From NCBI GenBank assembly GCA_015485845.1, contig WFSU01000072.1:1-18281 (forward strand): a stretch of 18,281 bases of DNA, written 5' to 3'. The DNA comes from Nitratifractor sp. (GTDB lineage Bacteria > Campylobacterota > Campylobacteria > Campylobacterales > Sulfurovaceae). The notes under the pieces were generated by a model. The model saw only the letters and a program-made list of their open reading frames with translations, made no database searches and was not told the origin of the DNA. Within the stretch, counting starts at the first letter, position 1. Each line of letters starts with the position of its first letter. Of the stretch, positions 12,337 through 18,281 are shown in pieces. Both the position numbers and the translations under genes were made by a program.

Positions 12337-12600
12337 CTATCGGCAGGTATGGCGACGTCTACGGACACGATGATGAACATGGTGGCGGACACGACGGACA
12401 GTTTTTCGAGCATGGAAATGATACCCCACCCAGTGCGCAGCCTCCATTTCATTGTGTGGCCAGTAGGTATTGGGTTCCGCTTCGACGATTTCATACCCGT
12501 CCGAAGCGCAGCGATTGTAATTAGCCTCCGGGCACGCCTTAGCCTGTGCCATCGGTGCCACCGCCATCAGACCAACCAGCATAACAAGTATCTTTTTCAT
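12337..12600 (-). CDS. Small exported His/Arg-rich protein
   Basis: I do not recognise the family. The 87-residue product has a clear signal peptide (MKKILVMLVGLMAVAPMAQA, probable cut after Ala20), leaving a 67-residue mature protein. It has Cys23, Cys31 and Cys86, an acidic/aromatic middle (YEIVEAEPNTYWPHN), and a C-terminal 27 residues packed with His and Arg (HFHARKTVRRV, then HHVHHRVRRRRH). AAAGG lies about 9 bases before the ATG, and TATAAT at 12631-12636 is well placed. The CDF exporter gene begins 9 bases after its stop. The context suggests periplasmic metal binding. The tail is unusually basic for that, so binding to nucleic acid, phosphate or surface polymers is an alternative. Confidence 0.75.
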   Translation of the reverse strand: MKKILVMLVGLMAVAPMAQAKACPEANYNRCASDGYEIVEAEPNTYWPHNEMEAAHWVGYHFHARKTVRRVRHHVHHRVRRRRHTCR

Positions 12601-12630
12601 GGTTTCTACCTTTGGGAGTTGTATGGGGAG

Positions 12631-12636
12631 ATTATA
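12631..12636 (-). promoter_or_regulatory. -10 box for the exported protein - CDF - hemD unit
   Basis: TGCTATAATC on the minus strand, 30 bases upstream of the ATG. The -35 position (about 12654-12659) falls at the edge of the GTAGGAA tandem array. Confidence 0.6.
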
Positions 12637-12657
12637 GCAGAAGATGGGTGAAAGAAG

Positions 12658-12713
12658 GTAGGAAGTAGGAAGTAGGAAGTAGGAAGTAGGAAGTAGGAAG
12701 TAGGAAGTAGGAA
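12658..12713 (+). repeat. Eight perfect tandem copies of GTAGGAA
   Basis: Fifty-six bases of uninterrupted 7-bp repeat (equivalently TAGGAAG), followed by AATTTTAC. It is the longest and most uniform array in the window and lies just upstream of the -35 position of the promoter at 12631-12636. Perfect identity suggests a recent or actively slipping tract. Confidence 0.98.
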
Positions 12714-12748
12714 AATTTTACAGGGGGTAGCTTACGGAAACCTTATCC

Positions 12749-12798
12749 TAGGGGCTGGGACTTCAGTCCCACCAATGCGGCTGAAGCCGCATCCCCTA
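12749..12798. repeat. Three-stem palindromic element (REP-like), copy 2
   Basis: The outer stem TAGGGG (12749-12754) / CCCCTA (12793-12798) encloses GGGACT-TC-AGTCCC (12757-12770), identical to copy 1, and ATGCGGCT-GA-AGCCGCAT (12775-12792), which differs from copy 1 in sequence but keeps full pairing. It is flanked on both sides by heptamer arrays that point toward it (12658-12713 and 12832-12858). It lies downstream of htpG and may terminate it. Confidence 0.85.
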
Positions 12799-12831
12799 AA
12801 ATAAAAGCTTTTCACAAAAAAGCATACCAAA

Positions 12832-12858
12832 ATTCCTAATCCCTAATTTCTAATTCTA
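12832..12858 (-). repeat. Heptamer array at the htpG stop
   Basis: Minus strand: the htpG stop TAG begins TAGAAT, then TAGAAAT, TAGGGAT, TAGGAAT and TTTT. Substitutions between units show an older array than the GTAGGAA tract. Confidence 0.8.
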
Positions 12859-14730
12859 AAGCGCTTTCCCCAGCAAATCGGTCACCCGACGCGCAAACGC
12901 AGCTTTGTCATCAAGCTCCAGCCCTTCGGCAAGTTTGGCGCTGTCGAGCAGCACCCAGGCAGCCGCTTCGAGCTTCTCCTGCTTCTTGATCTTTTCAAGT
13001 TTCTGGATCATCTCATGCTCGGGGTTGATCTCGAGGACGAGGGGGAGATCAGGAACCTCCTGTCCCATCTGGCGAAAGACATGCGCCATGCCGGCCATCG
13101 GATCGGAGCTGTCGGGGACGACACAGCTCGGGCTGTCGCTGAGGCGGGTAGTGACTTTGACCTCCTTGACGGCATCACCGAGGATCTCTTTGAGCTTGTC
13201 GGTGATCTTTTTGTGTTTTTCCGCTAGCTCTTTCTGCTCCTCTTCACTCAGAGCTTCGGGGGCTTCGATAGTGCTGATGTCTTTGAGTTCCCACTCTTTG
13301 TAGGCGCCGATCGCCGGAGTGACGATCTCATCGATCTCTTTGTCATCGAGGATCAGCACTTCGATGTCCGCTTTTTTGTAGGCCTCCAGCAACGGCGAGT
13401 GGCGGAGGATGTTTTCATCTTCACCGATGAGGTAATAGATATGCTTGTCGGTCTCCCCTTCCCGCTCCCCGGCACGCTGGACGTACGCATCAAGTGAGGT
13501 CATCCCCTCAACTTTGGTGCTCTTATAGCGTACGATGTCAAGGAGGAGTTCCTTGTTGGTGTGGTCGGTGTAGATCCCCTCTTTGATGAGCTTGCTGTAC
13601 TGATCGATGAAGCGGTCAAATTTCTCCTCAGGGAGTTTTTTGATCGCTCCGAGGATCTTTTTGACCGAGGCTTGCTTGATGTTAGCCAGTACACGGTTTT
13701 CCTGGAGGAGTTCCCGACTGACATTCAATGGCAAATCTTCACTGTCAATGATCCCTCGAATGAAACGGAGATAGAGGGGCAACAGCTCTTTTTCATCATC
13801 GGTGATGAAAACCCGCTTGACGTAGAGCTTGGTACCCGGTTGGAAATCTGCCCGGAAGATGTCCATCGGTGCCGTATGGGGAATGTAAAAGAGTGTGGTG
13901 TATTCCAACGATCCCTCGGCATGGGTATGGAGCCAGGTCATGGGCTCTTCACTGTCGTGCGAGAGCGTTTTGTAAAACTCAATGTAATCCTCATCCTTGA
14001 GCTCCGATTTGGGCAGGCGCCACAGAGCCGTTGCATCATTGACTTGCTCAAATTTGGTGACCGTCTCAGTCTTGGCATCGTCCCCCTCCCCGGTCGTCTC
14101 TTCAGTTTCGTACTTCAGGTAGATGGGATAGGGGATGTGGTCGGAGTATTTCTTGACGATCTCTTTGACCCGCCAGGTATCGTGAAACTCTTTTTCATCC
14201 TCTTTGAGTTTGATGTAGATAATCGTACCATGCTCATCTTTGGTCACCGGCTTGACTTCAAACTCTCCGGTACCGTCCGAGCTGAACATATACGCTTGCT
14301 CTTCGCCCGCTTTTTTGGTAATCACATCGACGTTGTCCGCGACCATAAATACGGAGTAAAACCCAACCCCGAACTGCCCGATGAGGTTGCTGTCCTTTTT
14401 GGCATCTCCGGTCATCTGCTCGACGAAGGCTTTGGTGCCCGATTTGGCGATGGTGCCGAGGTTGTCCATCAAATCCTGCTCATTCATCCCGATCCCGTTA
14501 TCGATGATTGAGATCGAGTTGTCATCTTTGTCGAAGCGGATGACAATCTTGGGATCCCAATCCATATCCTTGAACTGCGCGTCGGTCAGCTTGAGGTAGT
14601 TAAACTTGTCGAGTGCATCGTTCGCGTTGGAAACAAGTTCACGAATAAAGATCTCTTTGTTCGAGTAGAGTGAGTGGGTCATCAGCTGAAGCAGCTGTCC
14701 AATCTCGGTTTGGTATTGATGTTTGGCCAT
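12856..14730 (-). CDS. htpG: Chaperone protein HtpG (Hsp90)
   Basis: A 624-residue cytosolic ATP-dependent chaperone that works as a dimer. The N-terminal GHKL ATPase domain shows the ATP-binding helix FIRELVSNANDALDK with Glu31 (general base) and the Asn/Asp that hold Mg-ATP, DNGIGM at 77-82, a glycine-rich lid region IAKSGTKAF, and GQFGVGFYSVF at 118-128. The middle domain has the catalytic-loop region (LPLNVSRELLQE). The C-terminal dimerisation domain ends LLGKAL with no MEEVD tail, as in bacteria. AAGGAGA lies 7 bases before the ATG. Monocistronic with its own TATAAT (14763-14768). No CIRCE-type heat-shock operator is visible in the 100-base leader region. Confidence 0.97.
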   Translation of the reverse strand: MAKHQYQTEIGQLLQLMTHSLYSNKEIFIRELVSNANDALDKFNYLKLTDAQFKDMDWDPKIVIRFDKDDNSISIIDNGIGMNEQDLMDNLGTIAKSGTKAFVEQMTGDAKKDSNLIGQFGVGFYSVFMVADNVDVITKKAGEEQAYMFSSDGTGEFEVKPVTKDEHGTIIYIKLKEDEKEFHDTWRVKEIVKKYSDHIPYPIYLKYETEETTGEGDDAKTETVTKFEQVNDATALWRLPKSELKDEDYIEFYKTLSHDSEEPMTWLHTHAEGSLEYTTLFYIPHTAPMDIFRADFQPGTKLYVKRVFITDDEKELLPLYLRFIRGIIDSEDLPLNVSRELLQENRVLANIKQASVKKILGAIKKLPEEKFDRFIDQYSKLIKEGIYTDHTNKELLLDIVRYKSTKVEGMTSLDAYVQRAGEREGETDKHIYYLIGEDENILRHSPLLEAYKKADIEVLILDDKEIDEIVTPAIGAYKEWELKDISTIEAPEALSEEEQKELAEKHKKITDKLKEILGDAVKEVKVTTRLSDSPSCVVPDSSDPMAGMAHVFRQMGQEVPDLPLVLEINPEHEMIQKLEKIKKQEKLEAAAWVLLDSAKLAEGLELDDKAAFARRVTDLLGKAL

Positions 14731-14762
14731 GATGGTCTCCTTGTGTGTTGTATTTTGCCGCG

Positions 14763-14768
14763 ATTATA
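14763..14768 (-). promoter_or_regulatory. -10 box for htpG
   Basis: TGCTATAATC on the minus strand, 32 bases upstream of the ATG; no clear -35. Same extended sequence as the -10 at 12631-12636. Confidence 0.6.
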
Positions 14769-14804
14769 GCAGAGTTTTTAAAATATTTCAAGTTTTTTGG
14801 AAGG

Positions 14805-14831
14805 ATAGTTTAGTCTTTATGGCTAAACTAT
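14805..14831 (-). terminator. Inverted repeat just after hsdR
   Basis: ATAGTTTAG and CTAAACTAT (9 bp, 9-base loop), 2 bases past the hsdR stop. The stem is AT-rich and is not followed by a U-run on the minus strand (CCTTCCAAAAAACTT), so terminator function is uncertain. It lies just upstream of the htpG promoter. Confidence 0.35.
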
Positions 14832-14833
14832 TG

Positions 14834-17800
14834 TTAGCTATGGGATTTTTTATCCTTACTGGCTTCTCCGTACTCCCATTTTGAATCATCCGCCGCCATC
14901 AATTCTCCGTTGTAAGAATTGTTGATCGCATACGACTTTTTGGGCACATCATGCCCCTTTTGACTCCATTCATCACTCAGCACTTCCGCCTGCTGCATCA
15001 CCATTCGTATCGCTTCCAGCTGCTGATCCGGCGGATATTTGTAGCGACGCAGGATGATACGGATCATGTTGCGCATCTTGGCGCGGACCGACTCACGCTT
15101 TTGCCAGTCCACACTCACCGATTTTCGCAATCTCTCCGTCAGCTCTATGGCAATCTTTTTGAGGATTGCATCGCCCATCTCTCTCATGGCCGATTCATTC
15201 TCTGCCAATGCATCGTAAAAAGCCAGCTCATCAAAGTTCAGCCCCAGCTCCTCACCATGTTTATGTGCCTGAGCAAAATCTTTTGCCATCTCGATGAGCT
15301 CTTCGATCACTTTGGCCGTCTCGATGGCTCGGTTGTGGTACTTGGCGAGGGTGGCATGGAGCCGATCGCTGAACTTTTTCTCCTGGACGATGTTGGTTCG
15401 GCTTTTGGCTTTTATCTCGTCTCTCAAGAGCCGTTCGAGCAGTTCGACTGCGAGGTTTTTGTACTGCATATTGGCGACATCTTCCAGAAACTCATCCGAG
15501 AGGATGCCGATGTTGGGTTTCTCCAGCCCTGCCAGCGAAAAGATGTCCTCCACCCCATCTGAAACGACGGCATTGTCAATGATCTGCTTGATGGCGGTGT
15601 TAGGATTACCGGATTTTGGCATTGTCCTGCCGGACTTTTGGATGATCGCTTTGACCGCCTGAAAGAAGGCGATTTCTTCCTTGTGCACTTTGGCTTCATC
15701 GAGTGTACCGCAGAGGGAATACGCTTTGGTAAGCGCCAGCACCTCATCGGCATAGCGTTTCTTCCCCTCTTCCAGCCCGAGGATATGGTTGGCCGCCGGA
15801 GCCAGCAGTCTGTGAGCGTGGGTAGTGTACGCTGAGTAATCAAACTCATGATACATATTCTGCACGATCTCCAGACGCTTCAGCATCTCCGCCAGTGCCT
15901 CGGCCGTGTCGATGGTGCCGGTTCCTTTTCCCCCGGCATGGGTGTAGGTCTTGAGGGCATGTTTGAGTTCGTTGGCGATGCCGATGTAGTCCACGACCAG
16001 CCCGCCTTTTTTGTCTTTGAACACGCGGTTGACGCGGGCGATGGCCTGCATGAGGTTGTGGGAGCGCATCGGTTTGTCCACGTACATCGTATGGACGCTG
16101 GGGGCATCGAAGCCAGTCAGCCACATATCCCGGACGATGACGAGTTTGAGGGGGTCATCGGGGTCTTTGAAGCGTCGCTCGATCTCTTTTTTGACCGGTT
16201 TGGAGTAGAGGTGCTTCTGGAGGGTGGCATCATCACTCGCAGAGCCCGTCATGATGATCTTGATGACACCCTGTTGGGGATCGTCACTGTCCCACTCCGG
16301 ACGCAGCGCGACGATGGCATCGTAAAGCTCCACAGCGATCTGACGGCTCATCGCCACGATCATCCCTTTTCCTTCTATGATGGCAGTACGTTCTTCAAAA
16401 TGCTCTACTAAGTCTTTAGCGATCTGCTCTATACGTGGTTTCGCACCGACCAGCTTCTCCAAGGCCGACCACTTGCTCTTAAACTTCTCCCTGTCGGACT
16501 GCTCTTCACCCTCTACCAGTTCACCCACATCTTCGTCGATTGCTTTGAGCACCTCAGCATCGAGATCCAGTTTGGCCAGTCGGCTCTCGTAGTAAATCGG
16601 CACTGTCGCACCGTCGGCCACGGCATCCTCGATGTCATACACTGAGATATAATCCCCGAACACCGCCCGGGTGTCTTTGTCCTCGCTCTCGATCGGGGTA
16701 CCGGTAAAGCCAATAAACGTGGCGTTGGGCACGGCATCCCGGAGGTGCTGGGCATAGCCGTATTTGAACGCCCCGCTCTCGGTGTCGAGCATCGCATCAA
16801 ATCCATACTGGGAGCGGTGCGCTTCATCGGCGATGACGACGATGTTGTCCCGTTCGCTCAGCACAGGGAAGCGGCTCTCCCCTTTGGCAAGGGCAAATTT
16901 CTGTATGGTGGTGAAGATGATCCCGCCCGAGGGCTTATCCCGCAGTATCTCCCGCAGCTCCTCCACGCTCTCTGCCTGCGTCGGCTCCTGCCCCAGCAGC
17001 ATCTGTGCCGAGGAGAAGGTAGCGAAGAGCTGTCCGTCGAGATCGTTCCGATCCGTAACGATAAGCAGGGTCGGGTTTTTCATTTCGGGTTGCCGGGTCA
17101 ACTTCCCGGCGAAACACGCCATCGAGATGGACTTCCCCGACCCCTGCGTATGCCACACCACGCCACCACGTCTTGACCCGCTGAGTGAGGCTTCCATCAC
17201 GGAGCCTATCGCTTCTCTTACGGCATGAAACTGGTGATACCCTGCGATCTTCTTGATGATCTGCTTGCCATCCTCTTCGAAGAGGACGAAGTTCTGTATG
17301 TAGTCGAGCAGATGCTCCGGGTCAAAAAAGCCCTTGATGAGCGTGTCGAGTTCGTATTCCAGCCGGGGTTTGTCGGTCTCATCCCTGATCGTCCGCCAGT
17401 ACATATACCGCTCATCGGTCGCCGTAAGTGATCCGACTCGCGCATTGATGCCGTCCGAGATGATGAGGGCTTCGTTGTAGACAAAGAGGTCTTCGATCTC
17501 ATCTTTGTAAGTCTGGAGCTGATTGTAGGCTTTGAAGATGTCGGCGTGCTCATCGGCCGGGTTCTTGAGCTCGATCACGGCGATGGGTAGGCCGTTGACG
17601 AAAACGACGAGATCGGGTCGCCGGTTCCCCTTGGTGCCGGTGACAGTAAACTGATTGACGACGAGGAAGTCGTTGGCGTGGATGTTTTGAAAATCCATGA
17701 TCTTGACCACATCCCCCCGACTGCCGTCTTTCCCTTTGACTTCTACAGGTATCCCCCGCAACACCATCTTGTGAAAGGCTCGGTTGTTCTGGATAAGGGT

Positions 17801-18034
17801 GGCATGTTGGGGTTTTTGGAGGAGATGCATCGCTTCGTCGATGGCGGTTTGCGGGAGGGTGGGGTTGAGTCGGGTGAGTGCGTTTCGGAGTCGGTGGGAG
17901 AGCAGAACATCCTGATAGCTCGCTCGCTCAGGTGTGTCACTATCCGGCGCGATGTCGTAGCCGTGGAGATAGTCGTATCCCAGCTCCTGGAACCAGTCGA
18001 TGGCGAGTTGTTCTACCTGGTCTTCGGTGATCAT
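14834..18034 (-). CDS. hsdR: Type I restriction enzyme, R (motor/nuclease) subunit
   Basis: A 1066-residue HsdR. With HsdM and HsdS it cleaves unmodified DNA far from the recognition site after ATP-driven translocation. The N-terminal PD-(D/E)xK nuclease is RRPDLVVFVNGLPIAVIELK, with Asp141, Glu155 and Lys157 and the downstream QxxxY motif (Q172-Y176). The SF2 motor has HTQGSGKS (Walker A, 295-302), DEAH at 403-406, FTGTP (motif III), a WLTGFDAP segment and the arginine-finger motif QAIARVNRVF. The C-terminal helical region (about 880-1040) contacts the methylase core. All key residues are intact and the frame is uninterrupted. The M and S genes are not in the window and should lie beyond the right edge. 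Its ATG overlaps a 37-residue ORF's stop (ATGA). The binding site is weak (AAGAGA), consistent with coupling. Confidence 0.95.
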   Translation of the reverse strand: MITEDQVEQLAIDWFQELGYDYLHGYDIAPDSDTPERASYQDVLLSHRLRNALTRLNPTLPQTAIDEAMHLLQKPQHATLIQNNRAFHKMVLRGIPVEVKGKDGSRGDVVKIMDFQNIHANDFLVVNQFTVTGTKGNRRPDLVVFVNGLPIAVIELKNPADEHADIFKAYNQLQTYKDEIEDLFVYNEALIISDGINARVGSLTATDERYMYWRTIRDETDKPRLEYELDTLIKGFFDPEHLLDYIQNFVLFEEDGKQIIKKIAGYHQFHAVREAIGSVMEASLSGSRRGGVVWHTQGSGKSISMACFAGKLTRQPEMKNPTLLIVTDRNDLDGQLFATFSSAQMLLGQEPTQAESVEELREILRDKPSGGIIFTTIQKFALAKGESRFPVLSERDNIVVIADEAHRSQYGFDAMLDTESGAFKYGYAQHLRDAVPNATFIGFTGTPIESEDKDTRAVFGDYISVYDIEDAVADGATVPIYYESRLAKLDLDAEVLKAIDEDVGELVEGEEQSDREKFKSKWSALEKLVGAKPRIEQIAKDLVEHFEERTAIIEGKGMIVAMSRQIAVELYDAIVALRPEWDSDDPQQGVIKIIMTGSASDDATLQKHLYSKPVKKEIERRFKDPDDPLKLVIVRDMWLTGFDAPSVHTMYVDKPMRSHNLMQAIARVNRVFKDKKGGLVVDYIGIANELKHALKTYTHAGGKGTGTIDTAEALAEMLKRLEIVQNMYHEFDYSAYTTHAHRLLAPAANHILGLEEGKKRYADEVLALTKAYSLCGTLDEAKVHKEEIAFFQAVKAIIQKSGRTMPKSGNPNTAIKQIIDNAVVSDGVEDIFSLAGLEKPNIGILSDEFLEDVANMQYKNLAVELLERLLRDEIKAKSRTNIVQEKKFSDRLHATLAKYHNRAIETAKVIEELIEMAKDFAQAHKHGEELGLNFDELAFYDALAENESAMREMGDAILKKIAIELTERLRKSVSVDWQKRESVRAKMRNMIRIILRRYKYPPDQQLEAIRMVMQQAEVLSDEWSQKGHDVPKKSYAINNSYNGELMAADDSKWEYGEASKDKKSHS

Positions 18035-18144
18035 GTTATCTCTTGACTCAGCTCAAATATACCACCCAAAGAGCGGATCATATCAAATGCATTGATCGTC
18101 GTGACCCCAAATTCATTGGCGATATTGGGTAACAAATACAGCAT
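18031..18144 (-). CDS. 37-residue ORF stitched between two genes
   Basis: I do not recognise it. It reads MLYLLPNIANEFGVTTINAF and continues to ELSQEIT. Its ATG shares one base with the upstream gene's TGA (TGATG), and its own TGA overlaps the hsdR ATG by four bases (ATGA). Two exact junctions argue for translation, if only as a coupling device. The NEFGVTTINAFDMI part loosely recalls the C-terminal strand and helix of PIN-domain proteins, so it could be the rump of a toxin gene; that is speculation. No membrane segment or metal motif. Confidence 0.5.
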   Translation of the reverse strand: MLYLLPNIANEFGVTTINAFDMIRSLGGIFELSQEIT

Positions 18145-18281
18145 CAGCCAACTCCCAATTCTTTTGCATAGTTCTCAAACGTTTTCGTAGATTTGATATT
18201 GAGCAGTTTCATAGCATCACGATAGAGGAGCTTCCCTTCCAAAGTCGCCTCTACCACCGCAGCAGAAAATCGTTTACTCTC
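18144..18281 (-). CDS. Small antitoxin-like or DNA-binding protein (5' end outside window)
   Basis: The C-terminal 45 residues of a gene entering from the right edge: FSAAVVEATLEGKLLYRDAM, then KLLNIKSTKTFENYAKELG near the end. The pattern of a helix, a short Gly-Lys-Leu turn, an 'A..L.I' helix and a final helix is like the tail of small antitoxins of the UPF0175 type, where a degenerate helix-turn-helix ends the protein. I cannot confirm this without the N-terminus. It ends in TGATG, coupling it to the 37-residue ORF and, through that, to hsdR. Antitoxin-like genes inside hsd operons are common. Confidence 0.5.
   Translation of the reverse strand, partial: ESKRFSAAVVEATLEGKLLYRDAMKLLNIKSTKTFENYAKELGVG

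Noticed and set aside
12658..12713. CRISPR array
   Set aside because: Direct 7-bp tandem repeats without spacers.
12601..12855. Missing gene between htpG and the exported protein gene
   Set aside because: The stretch is filled by the promoter, the GTAGGAA tract, the palindromic element and the htpG-end array; no ORF is supported.
13561..14511. 316-residue plus-strand ORF
   Set aside because: Antisense to htpG, whose Hsp90 motifs are intact in the other frame.

Overview
The window looks like a chromosomal segment of a Campylobacterota (Epsilonproteobacteria) bacterium with moderate GC (about half by eye). The evidence is an unlinked atpE with the epsilonproteobacterial 103-residue form, short RecR and solitary dnaJ and htpG genes, -10 boxes of the TATAAT type with no clear -35, and a purD gene preceded by what looks like the 6S RNA ('purD motif') locus. 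The genus cannot be fixed from the sequence alone.

Layout. 1-3226: the 3' end of an unknown gene coupled by ATGA to a DHH phosphoesterase (+), then recR and a Dabb-domain gene (minus), and dnaJ (+) divergent from Dabb. 3227-4625: an HU gene (minus), about 330 bases of hairpin-rich and then AT-rich non-coding DNA, tRNA-Leu(GAG) and atpE (both minus). 4625-5200: a small exported L,D-transpeptidase (+). From 5286 to the right edge every gene is on the minus strand. Read in transcription order these are: two tiny coupled ORFs and hsdR of a type I restriction system; htpG; an operon of a His/Arg-rich exported protein, a CDF cation exporter and hemD; a candidate 6S RNA; and a tightly overlapping five-gene operon purD - RDD membrane protein - J-domain protein - phosphoribosyltransferase-like protein - pnp.

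Most genes are housekeeping. I found no new multi-gene defence or mobile system. The unusual material lies between genes: (a) arrays of 7-bp units of shape TARNNNK that begin at, or overlap, stop codons and read into TTTT; (b) two elements with a three-stem fold supported by compensatory base changes, plus a third palindromic element, each beside a heptamer array; (c) an inverted-plus-direct trio of a roughly 62-bp repeat whose last copy supplies the U-run of the 6S RNA terminator; (d) two very small ORFs stitched by 1-nt and 4-nt overlaps to hsdR. Starts of the RDD gene (GTG 8889) and the phosphoribosyltransferase gene (ATG 8145) were moved inward from the longest ORF because the internal starts have better ribosome binding sites and fit the operon overlaps. 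All calls come from reading the sequence. No database search or folding program was run.
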